Of a stretch of 64,000 nt of DNA, positions 44,567 to 52,816 are shown in pieces (position 1 is the first letter of the stretch; each line of letters starts with the position of its first letter). The translations under genes and the position numbers were made by a program. Source of the DNA: DASSTJ01 sp035707965 (GTDB lineage: Bacteria > Actinomycetota > Actinomycetes > Actinomycetales > Angustibacteraceae); NCBI GenBank assembly GCA_035707965.1, contig DASSTJ010000065.1:14567-78566 (forward strand), given 5' to 3'. Below the pieces are notes generated by a model, which did no database searches, was not told the origin of the DNA, and saw only the letters and a program-made list of their open reading frames with translations.

Positions 44567-46195
44567 ATGGACGCTGCGACCAAGGTGCCGTTCCCCCACA
44601 ACGAGAAGGTGCTGGACTACGCGCCGGGCAGCGCGGAGCGCGCCGGCCTCGAGGCCGCGCTGGCCGACCTGGGATCGCAGCGGCACGAGCTCACGATGAC
44701 CATCGACGGCAAGCGCCGCATGGGGTCCGGGCGCAAGGTGAAGGTCGTCCAGCCGCACGCCCGTCGGCAGGTGCTGGGCACGTTGGGCACGGCCAGCAAG
44801 GACGACGGCCGCGCCGCCATGGACGCCGCGAAGAAGGCGGCACCGATGTGGCGGTCGCTCAGCTTCGACGACCGCGCGGCGGTGCTGCTGAAGGCGGCCG
44901 ACCTGCTCTCCGGCCCCTGGCGCTCCACGCTCAACGCGGCCACGATGCTGGGCCAGTCGAAGACGGCCGTGCAGGCAGAGATCGACAGCGCCTGCGAGCT
45001 CATCGACTTCTGGCGCTTCAACGTGCAGTTCGCGAGCCAGATCCTGGCCGAGCAGCCGGTCGCCAACGCTCCGGGCGTCTGGAACCGGCTCGACCACCGG
45101 CCGCTCGAGGGCTTCGTCTACGCCATCACGCCGTTCAACTTCACGGCGATCGCGGGCAACCTGCCGACCGCCCCGGCGCTCATGGGCAACACCGTCGTGT
45201 GGAAGCCGTCGCCCACGCAGCAGCTGGCCGCGCACTACACGATGCAGCTCCTCGAGGCCGCCGGGCTGCCCCCCGGTGTCATCAACATGGTGACCGGTGA
45301 CGGCGTCGACGTGAGCTCGGTGCTGCTGAACGACCCTGACCTCGCGGGCATCCACTTCACTGGCTCGACCCGCACGTTCCAGCACCTGTGGGGCGAGGTC
45401 GGCGCCAACATCTCGCGGTACCGCACCTACCCCCGCATCGTCGGCGAGACGGGCGGCAAGGACTTCGTGCTGGCGCACCCGAGCGCCGACCCGGACGTGC
45501 TGCGCAACGCACTGGTCCGGGGCGCCTTCGAGTACCAGGGCCAGAAGTGCTCAGCCGCCTCACGTGCCTACGTGCCGCGGAGTCTGTGGCGCCAGATCAA
45601 GGACGACGTCGTCTCGCTGACCGACTCGCTGACGATGGGCCCGGTCACCGACCTGTCGAACTTCATGGGCGCCGTGATCGACGACCGCGCGTTCGCGAAG
45701 CACGTCGCCGCGCTCGACCGGGCGCATGCGACCGACTCGATCGACGTGCTGGCCGGCGGCACCTATGACGACAGCGAGGGCTACTTCGTGCGTCCCACCG
45801 TGCTCGTGGGCAGCGACGTGGACGACGAGATCTTCACGACGGAGTACTTCGGCCCGATCCTGTCGGTGCACGTGTACAACGACCGCCAGTTCGACAAGGT
45901 GATGGCGCAGATGGAGTCGGCCTCGCCGTACGCCTTGACCGGTTCGATCATGGCCCAGGACCGGCGGGCCATCGCCGCCGCCACCGAGCACCTGCGGTTC
46001 GCCGCCGGCAACTTCTACATCAACGACAAGCCCACCGGTGCGGTCGTCGGTCAGCAACCTTTCGGTGGTGGCCGCGCGTCGGGCACGAACGACAAGGCCG
46101 GCGCGATGCAGAACCTGCAGCGCTGGACCTCGACGCGCTCCATCAAGGAGACGTTCGTGCCGCCGACCTCGCACGAGTACCCGCACATGGGCTGA
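44567..46195 (+). CDS. pruA: L-glutamate gamma-semialdehyde (1-pyrroline-5-carboxylate) dehydrogenase
   Basis: This 542-residue NAD-dependent aldehyde dehydrogenase oxidises glutamate semialdehyde to glutamate, the second step of proline catabolism. Motifs: EGFVYAITPFNFTAIAGNLP, NTVVWKPSPTQ, FTGSTRTFQHLW, the catalytic Glu in VGETGGKDF and the nucleophile Cys in EYQGQKCSAASRAYVP. The conserved end is GGGRASGTNDKAG followed by QNLQRWTSTRSIKE. ATG 44567 has ACGAGGAGG at eleven bases; GTG 44558 is too close to that site. No proline dehydrogenase gene is adjacent. Confidence 0.95.
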   Translation: MDAATKVPFPHNEKVLDYAPGSAERAGLEAALADLGSQRHELTMTIDGKRRMGSGRKVKVVQPHARRQVLGTLGTASKDDGRAAMDAAKKAAPMWRSLSFDDRAAVLLKAADLLSGPWRSTLNAATMLGQSKTAVQAEIDSACELIDFWRFNVQFASQILAEQPVANAPGVWNRLDHRPLEGFVYAITPFNFTAIAGNLPTAPALMGNTVVWKPSPTQQLAAHYTMQLLEAAGLPPGVINMVTGDGVDVSSVLLNDPDLAGIHFTGSTRTFQHLWGEVGANISRYRTYPRIVGETGGKDFVLAHPSADPDVLRNALVRGAFEYQGQKCSAASRAYVPRSLWRQIKDDVVSLTDSLTMGPVTDLSNFMGAVIDDRAFAKHVAALDRAHATDSIDVLAGGTYDDSEGYFVRPTVLVGSDVDDEIFTTEYFGPILSVHVYNDRQFDKVMAQMESASPYALTGSIMAQDRRAIAAATEHLRFAAGNFYINDKPTGAVVGQQPFGGGRASGTNDKAGAMQNLQRWTSTRSIKETFVPPTSHEYPHMG

Positions 46196-46206
46196 ACGGA
46201 GCCAGC

Positions 46207-47586
46207 ATGTCGTCGCCCGCCCCGCCGCTCGTCGAGCTCGAGGCTCGGCTGTCGCCCGGTGCCCTCGTCATCGATCCCGCCATCGTGGAGGGCTACCGGC
46301 GCGACCGGGCGGACACCGCGGCGGCCGGCGAGCCGGTGGCGCTGGTGCGCGCCGAGAGCGTCGCCGACGTTCAGGAGACGTTGCGCTTCGCCACCGCCCA
46401 CCGAGTGCCGGTCGTGCCGCGCGGTGCCGGCAGCGGCTTGGCGGGGGGAGCGGCGGCCATCGACGGCTGCCTGCTGCTCTCGCTGGAACGCATGCGATCG
46501 TGCGAGATCGACGCCGACGCGCTGGTCGCCGTCGTCGGCCCCGGGCTGCTCAACGGCGAGCTCAAGCGGGCGGCGCGGGAGCACGGCCTCTGGTACCCGC
46601 CGGACCCGTCGTCCTTCGAGTTCTGCTCGCTCGGTGGCAACCTCGCCACCAACGCGGGAGGCCTCTGCTGCGTCAAGTACGGCGTCACCACGGACTACGT
46701 GCTGGGCGCCGAGGTCGTCCTGGCCGACGGCACGCTGCTGCGGCTCGGCGGCCGGACCATCAAGGACGTCGCGGGCTACGACCTGAAGCGCCTGTTCGTC
46801 GGGTCCGAGGGCACGCTCGGCGTCATCACCAAGGCCGTGCTGAGGCTGAAGCCGGTGCCGCCGCAGGCGACGACGCTCGTCGCGACGTTCGCGGACGTCG
46901 AGTCCGCCGGCCGCGCGGTCACGGCGGCGGTGCGGCGCTGGCGCCCCTCCACGCTCGAGCTGATGGACCGCGCCACCGTCCAGGCGGTGGAGCGCTACCG
47001 ACCGCGTGGCTTGGACGTCGACGCCGGCGGCACGCTGGTCGCCCAGACCGACTCCGGGCCGTTCAGCGGCGAAGCCGACGCCCTCGAGCAGGTCTTCCGC
47101 GACGAGGGCGCCACCTTCGTGGCCCGCACGGACGACGCCGACGAGGGCGAGATGTTCCTCCAGGCCCGGCGCGAGGCGTTCCCGGCGCTCTTCGAGTGCG
47201 GCACCACCCTGATCGAGGACGTCGGGGTGCCGGTGCCGCGGATCGCCGAGCTGGTGGTGGGCGTGGAGCGGATCGCCGACGAGCGCGCCACGATGATCGC
47301 CACGGTGGGCCATGCGGGTGACGGCAACTTCCACCCGTTGATCTGCTTCGACTCCGGCGACCCCGAGGCCGTCAAGCGCGCCGACCTGGCGTTCGGCGAC
47401 GTCGTCGCGCTGGCTCTGTCGCTGGGTGGCACGCTCACCGGCGAGCACGGCGTCGGCACGGTCAAGCAGCCCTACCTGGCCGACCAGCTGAGCCCCGACG
47501 TGCTGGCGGTGTCGAGGCGCATCAAGGACGCGCTCGACCCCTTGGGCATCCTCAACCCGGGCAAGGTGCTTGCCCCCAGAACCTGA
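46207..47586 (+). CDS. FAD-linked oxidase, GlcD/D-lactate dehydrogenase type
   Basis: The 459-residue protein has the PCMH-type FAD domain (RGAGSGLAGGAAAIDGCLLL, ~75-94; GGNLATNAGGLCCVKYGVTT, ~143-162; VGSEGTLGVITKAVLRL) and a C-terminal FAD-linked oxidase C domain (TVGHAGDGNFHPLICFDSG and GGTLTGEHGVG). It belongs to the GlcD/D-lactate/2-hydroxyglutarate dehydrogenase group, but the substrate cannot be read from the sequence, and GlcE or GlcF partners are absent. It starts 11 bases after pruA and is probably cotranscribed. Confidence 0.9.
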   Translation: MSSPAPPLVELEARLSPGALVIDPAIVEGYRRDRADTAAAGEPVALVRAESVADVQETLRFATAHRVPVVPRGAGSGLAGGAAAIDGCLLLSLERMRSCEIDADALVAVVGPGLLNGELKRAAREHGLWYPPDPSSFEFCSLGGNLATNAGGLCCVKYGVTTDYVLGAEVVLADGTLLRLGGRTIKDVAGYDLKRLFVGSEGTLGVITKAVLRLKPVPPQATTLVATFADVESAGRAVTAAVRRWRPSTLELMDRATVQAVERYRPRGLDVDAGGTLVAQTDSGPFSGEADALEQVFRDEGATFVARTDDADEGEMFLQARREAFPALFECGTTLIEDVGVPVPRIAELVVGVERIADERATMIATVGHAGDGNFHPLICFDSGDPEAVKRADLAFGDVVALALSLGGTLTGEHGVGTVKQPYLADQLSPDVLAVSRRIKDALDPLGILNPGKVLAPRT

Positions 47587-47597
47587 CCGCCCTGTCG

Positions 47598-47657
47598 ACT
47601 TCTGATGGCTTTGCGACCCGACGCCAGCACCTGAGAGGTGTGAAACCCATCAGAAGT
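47598..47657. repeat. Sixty-base palindromic element with nested hairpin
   Basis: ACTTCTGATGG (47598-47608) and CCATCAGAAGT (47647-47657) are perfect inverted repeats; with CTTT and AAAC next to them, 14 of 15 bases match. Inside lies CACCT-GAG-AGGTG (47628-47640). It stands 11 bases after the GlcD-type stop and 50 bases before the MFS start. It could be a terminator, an operator or a small mobile palindrome. Its base composition is less GC-rich than the surroundings. Confidence 0.6.
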
Positions 47658-47695
47658 GGCAGGAAAACGGGGCGACATGACGGAGCACCACCCGG

Positions 47696-47701
47696 CAGAA
47701 T
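47696..47701 (+). promoter_or_regulatory. -10 element of a leaderless promoter (MFS transporter)
   Basis: CAGAAT is six bases before GTG 47708. Confidence 0.5.
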
Positions 47702-47707
47702 CCCGCA

Positions 47708-49066
47708 GTGACGTTCGCGGCCGTCCTTCGTCAGACCCGCCCCCCGTCGCCGTTGGCCGGCCGGCTCGCCCTGCAGTCGCTGCTGTTCGCCCTGGGCGAG
47801 GGCACGTTCATGACGGGGTCCGCGGTCTTCTTCACGCAGATCGTCGGCCTGTCCGCGGCCCAGGTCGGTCTGGGCCTGACGTTCGCGGGTGCCGCAGCGT
47901 TCCTGGCTGCGCTGCCGATGGGCAAGCTGGTCGACCGGTTCGGCCCGAAGAAGATGTGGGCCGTCAGTGCGGCCGGTCAGGCCGCCATGTTCGCGTTCTG
48001 GCCGTTCATCACCGACTTCCGCGGCTACGTGACGATGGCCGTCGGCATGGAGGTCATCGGCGCCCTCGGCGGGGCCGCCCACGGCGCGTACACCATCGAC
48101 GTCCTCCCGGCCCGCGAGCGGGTCACGTCGCGCGCCTACATGTACTCGGCGCTCAACGTCGGGTTCACGCTCGGCTCGCTGCTCGGCGGGGTGGCCCTGG
48201 CGTTCCACTCGAACGAGGTGCTGCACGCGCTGCCGTGGTTCACCACCGCGGTCTTCGGTGTCAACGCAGCGGCCATCACGCGGCTGCCGCGAGCCTCGCA
48301 CGACGACCGGACGCCGGAGGAGCGCAAGGTCAAGGTCCCCGGCCCAGGCCCCCTGCGCAACCCCGGCTGGCTGCTCACGTCGTTCTTCGTCGGCGTCTTC
48401 TGGACCAACCAGGTGCTGCTCAACGTCGTCATCCCGCTGTGGCTGGTGGAGAAGACGGATGCGCCGCGGGTGCTGCTCGCGTTCCTGTTCGGCACCAACA
48501 CGGTGATGTGCATCTTCCTGCCGATGGTGACCTCGCGCGGGGTCAAGGACGTGCCGACGGCGCTGAAGGCGATGCGGGTGTCCTCCGCCTTCTTCGTCGT
48601 GTCCTGCCTGATCACGCTCGCGACGCACGACACGGTGGGCTGGTTGACGATCGCGCTGGTCTGGCTGGGTCACGTCACCGTGACGGGAGCCGAGCTGTAC
48701 CTCTCCGCCGCCAGCTGGTCGTTCGAGGCCGAGCTGATGGACCCGCGCCAGCGCGGCGCCTACCAGGGTGCCGACGAGCTCGCGGGCACCCTGGGCAAGG
48801 TCTGGGCCCCCGCGCTCTACACGTTCCTCGCCATGAGCTGGGGCGCCGCCGGCTGGCTCCTCATCGCGGCCATCGTGGTGGTTGCGGCGGTCGGGGTGCA
48901 CCCCTCGAGCCGACTGGCCCGCCGGTTCCTGGAGAAGCACGTGCCGGCTGAGGTCCTGGCCGACGCGCGCGCCTCCGCCCAGGACGGCGACGAGGTCGTC
49001 GTCGGACCGCCCTCGCTGAGCGTGACCGACGACCCCGTCCCCGACCTCGTGCCCGAGTCCACGTGA
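47708..49066 (+). CDS. Major facilitator superfamily transporter
   Basis: The 452-residue protein has about 12 membrane helices. The first loop holds the MFS signature LPMGKLVDRFGPKKMWAVSA (~75-94), of the GxxxDRxGRR type. It is a proton-linked carrier or efflux pump; the substrate is unknown. The C-terminal ~50 residues are charged and cytoplasmic. A CAGAAT hexamer six bases before GTG 47708 supports leaderless expression. It is downstream of the palindromic element. Confidence 0.87.
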   Translation: MTFAAVLRQTRPPSPLAGRLALQSLLFALGEGTFMTGSAVFFTQIVGLSAAQVGLGLTFAGAAAFLAALPMGKLVDRFGPKKMWAVSAAGQAAMFAFWPFITDFRGYVTMAVGMEVIGALGGAAHGAYTIDVLPARERVTSRAYMYSALNVGFTLGSLLGGVALAFHSNEVLHALPWFTTAVFGVNAAAITRLPRASHDDRTPEERKVKVPGPGPLRNPGWLLTSFFVGVFWTNQVLLNVVIPLWLVEKTDAPRVLLAFLFGTNTVMCIFLPMVTSRGVKDVPTALKAMRVSSAFFVVSCLITLATHDTVGWLTIALVWLGHVTVTGAELYLSAASWSFEAELMDPRQRGAYQGADELAGTLGKVWAPALYTFLAMSWGAAGWLLIAAIVVVAAVGVHPSSRLARRFLEKHVPAEVLADARASAQDGDEVVVGPPSLSVTDDPVPDLVPEST

Positions 49067-49147
49067 CCAAGAGCACGCGTGCTCGGCCCGGGGTGCCGGG
49101 CCGACGTCCGGCAGCATGTGCGCCAGAACCCACCTGAGGAGACGAGC

Positions 49148-49654
49148 ATGCAGTTCGGGCGCACGTACGAGGAGTTCGAGGTCGGCGCGGTCTACAAGCA
49201 CTGGCCCGGCAAGACGGTCACCGAGGCCGACGACCACCTGTTCTGCCTGCTCACCATGAACCACCACCCGCTGCACCTCGACGCGAACTACGCGGAGCAG
49301 ACGACCCAGTTCGGCAAGAACGTCGTGGTGGGCAACTACGTCTACTCGGTGCTGCTCGGCATGTCGGTGGCCGACGTCAGCGGCAAGGCCATCGCCAACC
49401 TCGAGGTGGAGTCCCTCAAGCACGTGGCGCCGACCTTCCACGGCGACACCCTCTACGGCGAGACGCGGGTGCTCGACAAGCGCGAGAGCACGAGCAAGGA
49501 CGACCGCGGTGTCGTGCACGTCGAGACCATCGGCTACAAGCAGGACGGCACGGTCGTCTGCACCTTCCGCCGCAAGGTGATGGTGCCCAAGCAGTCGTAC
49601 CTGGACGCTCGCGGTGGCGAGCAGCCTGGCCGGCCGGTGCCGCGCGAGGTCTAG
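49148..49654 (+). CDS. MaoC-family hotdog-fold dehydratase
   Basis: This 168-residue protein has the MaoC-like fold, with the hydratase motif in LTMNHHPLHLDANYAEQTTQ (~34-53); the usual D-x4-H dyad is represented by the N-H-H-P-L-H-L-D segment. It resembles mesaconyl-CoA or (R)-specific enoyl-CoA hydratase relatives. Substrate is unknown. ATG 49148 is preceded by GAGGAGAC. Its TAG stop shares the CTAG palindrome with the stop of the convergent Nudix gene. Confidence 0.85.
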   Translation: MQFGRTYEEFEVGAVYKHWPGKTVTEADDHLFCLLTMNHHPLHLDANYAEQTTQFGKNVVVGNYVYSVLLGMSVADVSGKAIANLEVESLKHVAPTFHGDTLYGETRVLDKRESTSKDDRGVVHVETIGYKQDGTVVCTFRRKVMVPKQSYLDARGGEQPGRPVPREV

Positions 49655-50223
49655 CTGGTCGGACGGCGCGGTGCTGCCGCCCCGGTGCCCGCCTGCCGCG
49701 CGTGCTCCAGCGCCAGCGCCGCCAGCGTGAACCCGTCCTCCACGCGTCCGGCGGCGATGCGCGACTGCAGCTCGTCCGGAGTGAGCCACTGGACGGCCGA
49801 CACCTCGTCGTGGTCACGGGTGCCGCCCGGCAGGTGCTCGGCCACCCGGGCAGTCACGACCGCGACGCGGCCAGCCTGCAGACCGGAGTCGGGCGTGACG
49901 TGCCCGAGCACCTTCACCTCGCCGAGGCGGACTCCGAGCTCTTCCAGGGCCTCGGCCCGAGCCGACGCCACGACGTCCGGCCCGTGGCCGAAGCCCCGCG
50001 GCAGAGCCAGCTGGGGTGCCCCGAGGGGGTAGCGGAACGTCTCGACCAGGGCGGTTCGCCCGCCGTCCTGGACGACGAGGACGACGCCCTCTCCCGGAGC
50101 CGTGGTCTCGATCCGGACGTGGCGGCCGACGCGTCCGGAGGCGAAGGCCACGTCGTCGTCGAAGACGCGGACGACGTCGTTCTCGTACACGAGCCTGGCG
50201 GCCAGCCGGCGCACCTCGTTCAT
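49651..50223 (-). CDS. Nudix hydrolase
   Basis: The 190-residue protein has a Nudix-type core: RIETTAPGEGVVLVVQDGGR, ALVETFRYPLGAPQLALPRG, then a Nudix box in GFGHGPDVVASARAEALEEL and GV. The box keeps the catalytic Glu residues (EALEEL) but the usual Arg before Glu is Ala, and the spacing is one short. ADP-ribose or a similar nucleoside diphosphate derivative is a plausible substrate. Its ATG overlaps the stop of the 508-residue gene by ATGA, so the two are made together. Confidence 0.85.
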   Translation of the reverse strand: MNEVRRLAARLVYENDVVRVFDDDVAFASGRVGRHVRIETTAPGEGVVLVVQDGGRTALVETFRYPLGAPQLALPRGFGHGPDVVASARAEALEELGVRLGEVKVLGHVTPDSGLQAGRVAVVTARVAEHLPGGTRDHDEVSAVQWLTPDELQSRIAAGRVEDGFTLAALALEHARQAGTGAAAPRRPTS

Positions 50224-51746
50224 CGTCCACCGCCGCTGATGGTCACGATCTCGGCCATCGCGCCACGGAAGTGGCTGCGGTGCCGTTGCGCGGATCGCCG
50301 CTGCATCGCCCCGGCCGCGACGACGCCGCCCGCGGCGGAGAGGCCGGCCATCGTGAGCAGCCACGCGGGGCTCGCGCTCGCGACGAGGCTGAGGGAGTTG
50401 GAGGCCACCGCGGCACCACCTGCCGTCGCCGCCGCCTTGACGCCGGACAGCCGGGACAGACGCACCCGCAGTCCCTGCCGGCCGGTCTCGTGGTTCCACA
50501 CGTCACCGAGCAGCTCGGACAGCAGCCGGGAGTGGTGTGCGACGGCGTCCGACAGTCGCTCCGCGTTGCCGGAGCGCTGCGCGTCGGCCATCCTCGTGGC
50601 GCTCGCCGCCCACTCCGGCCGTGTCTGCGCGGCCAGCACGGTGACGAGCGTGCGCACCGCGGCCGAACGGTCCAGGCCGGCAGTGGCCGCGTGCCGTGCC
50701 GCCGCGTCGCTCGCATCGATGCTCAGGTCCAGCGTGGCCGGCGACGTCGTCGGTTCGCGGCCGGAGCCGGCGGTCGGCTGGATCGGCGTGAGGGTGGAGG
50801 GGGCGTCGACGGCCAGGCCCTGCGAGAGGTAGAGCTCACCGACCCGGCTGCCGGCCGCCACCGCAGTGCTGAAGGACGCCGTGACGTCACCGATCGAGCT
50901 CACGACCACCCGGTTGTAGAGGGTGTCGACGACCTCGCGGACAAGCTCGGCGACGTCCTGACCCAGGATCTCCTCGGCCGACCGGCCGTCGGTGGACCAC
51001 TGCCAGCCCTGGCGAAGGCGGCTGCGCCCGTTGAACGGCGCATCCGTTCGAGCGTGGGCGCTCAGCGTGCGCAGCCCCTCCAGGGTCCGGTGCGCGACGT
51101 CGGCGTCCGGCGGAGACAGGGTCTCCAGCTCGGCGTCGAGGTCGGCCGCGAGCAGCCCGTCGACGTACGACTGCAGCGACACACCAGGCACCGGACGCGG
51201 CTGCACCACGCGCAGTGAGGCACCGGGTGCTGCCCCTCGGCTCCAGCGCCAGACGGTCCGGAACAGCTCACCGCGCTCGTCGTCCCCGTACGCGTCGGCG
51301 AGGTCGCACGTCTCGCCGTCGGACCTCAGCTGGTCCACCAGCCGTTCGTCGTTCGAGATCCGCTCGCGGAGGTCCGGGTAGAGCGAGCTGTGGAACGGCG
51401 GCGCGAGCCTGTCGTCGCTGCTGGTGAGCGCCCGCTCGAGCAGCCCGGCGGCCGCCTCGCCGAAGCTGGACGACGTGTGGAGGTGAAGCCGGACCGGCCG
51501 GGGTCTGCGGAACCAGGAGCCCGGGTCGAGCCGCGTGACCTCGTCGTACGCCGCGCTGACGTCGGCGAGGACGCGCTGGAAGGCGAACGAGTCGACGGCG
51601 TACGACGCGGGCACGACGACGTCACGGCCGAAGGCCAGGGCGAAGAGCGTCTCCGTCCACGCCTGCAGGTACGCCTCTTCCCGCTGCTGCTCGCAGAGCG
51701 CCCACGCCGACCGCACGGAGTCGTTCGCCTCCAGGTAATGGCTCAT
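50220..51746 (-). CDS. Unknown 508-residue protein coupled to the Nudix hydrolase
   Basis: I do not recognise this protein. Its N-terminal ~200 residues are soluble with LALFGRDVVVPASY-like text (ALAFGRDVVVPASYAVDSFA, ~35-54) and RPVRLHLHTSSSFGEAAAGL (~85-104). The middle is polar, and a hydrophobic hairpin at about 450-485 (SPAWLLTMAGLSAAGGVVAAGA) may insert in the membrane; the tail is basic. The start ATG 51746 follows ACAGGAG. It is the first gene of a two-gene operon with the Nudix hydrolase (ATGA overlap). The DNA looks like its neighbours in GC. Confidence 0.7.
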   Translation of the reverse strand: MSHYLEANDSVRSAWALCEQQREEAYLQAWTETLFALAFGRDVVVPASYAVDSFAFQRVLADVSAAYDEVTRLDPGSWFRRPRPVRLHLHTSSSFGEAAAGLLERALTSSDDRLAPPFHSSLYPDLRERISNDERLVDQLRSDGETCDLADAYGDDERGELFRTVWRWSRGAAPGASLRVVQPRPVPGVSLQSYVDGLLAADLDAELETLSPPDADVAHRTLEGLRTLSAHARTDAPFNGRSRLRQGWQWSTDGRSAEEILGQDVAELVREVVDTLYNRVVVSSIGDVTASFSTAVAAGSRVGELYLSQGLAVDAPSTLTPIQPTAGSGREPTTSPATLDLSIDASDAAARHAATAGLDRSAAVRTLVTVLAAQTRPEWAASATRMADAQRSGNAERLSDAVAHHSRLLSELLGDVWNHETGRQGLRVRLSRLSGVKAAATAGGAAVASNSLSLVASASPAWLLTMAGLSAAGGVVAAGAMQRRSAQRHRSHFRGAMAEIVTISGGGR

Positions 51747-51862
51747 GTCGCTCCTGTCCCACCTGTCTGCCGTGCCTTCCGCTGGGAGCCTAGGGCGCCG
51801 TGACGGCGCGGGCCGTTAGGGTCGGACGAGACCAGGCCACCGACCCAGGAGTGAGCAGCCAC

Positions 51863-52816
51863 GTGCCTGACGCCCTCGAGATCGACGACGTCTCCAAGCG
51901 CTACGGCGAGGTCGTCGCCCTCGACCACATGACGTTCGACGTGCGCGCCGGTGAGATCTTCGGCTTCGTCGGCAGCAACGGCGCCGGCAAGAGCACCGCG
52001 ATGCGCATCGTCCTGGGTGTGCTGGCCGCCGACTCGGGCGCGGTGCGGTGGAAGGGCCGGCCCCTGACGCTCGCGGAACGCCGCCGGGTCGGCTACATGC
52101 CTGAGGAGCGTGGCCTCTACCCGCGCATGAAGGTCGGCCAGCAGCTCGAGTACCTGGCACGGCTGCACGGCCTGAGCGCGGACGGTGCGCGGCGGTCGGT
52201 CGTGCGGTGGACCGAACGTCTGGGCGTCGCCGCCCGTATCGACGACGAGGTGCAGAAGCTCAGCCTGGGCAACCAGCAGCGCGTCCAGCTGGCCGCCGCC
52301 CTCGTGCACGACCCCGAGGTGCTGGTGCTCGATGAGCCGTTCTCCGGCCTCGACCCGCTCGCGGTCGACGTGATGAGCGAGGTGCTGCGTGAGGCGTGCG
52401 CGAGCGGAGCCCCGGTGCTGTTCTCGAGCCACCAGCTCGACCTGGTCGAGCGGCTGTGCGACCGGGTCGGCATCGTGCGGCAGGGTCGCATGGTGGCGAG
52501 CGGCTCGGTCGACGAGCTGCGGTCAGGCAGCGCCAGTCGCCTGGTCGTCGTCGCGCCGAACGTGCGCGAGGGCTGGGCCGAGGACGTGCCGGGCGTGGTC
52601 GCGACGACCACCGAGGCCACCGAGTCCGGTGGTGTGCGCACGGTGCTCGAGCTCGCTGCGGACGCCGACGACCAGGCGGTGCTGCACGCCGCTCTTGCGA
52701 CCGGTCCGGTGCACGAGTTCCGTCGCCGCCGGCCATCGCTGACCGAGCTCTTCCGCCATGTCGTCAGTGAGCGTGTCGACGGCGCCGGCGGGCCGGGCTC
52801 CGGGGTGGCGGCGTGA
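51863..52816 (+). CDS. ABC transporter ATP-binding protein
   Basis: The 317-residue ATPase has Walker A GSNGAGKS (~45), signature LSLGNQQRVQLAAAL (~135), Walker B VLVLDEPFSGLDPLAVD (~150-166) and the switch His in VLFSSHQLDLVE. It powers the adjacent permease in an export pump of the NatA type, for Na+, lipids or peptides. GTG 51863 is preferred because AGGAG lies 11 bases upstream; TAGGGT at 51817 is a likely -10 element. Coupled to the permease by GTGA. Confidence 0.93.
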   Translation: MPDALEIDDVSKRYGEVVALDHMTFDVRAGEIFGFVGSNGAGKSTAMRIVLGVLAADSGAVRWKGRPLTLAERRRVGYMPEERGLYPRMKVGQQLEYLARLHGLSADGARRSVVRWTERLGVAARIDDEVQKLSLGNQQRVQLAAALVHDPEVLVLDEPFSGLDPLAVDVMSEVLREACASGAPVLFSSHQLDLVERLCDRVGIVRQGRMVASGSVDELRSGSASRLVVVAPNVREGWAEDVPGVVATTTEATESGGVRTVLELAADADDQAVLHAALATGPVHEFRRRRPSLTELFRHVVSERVDGAGGPGSGVAA

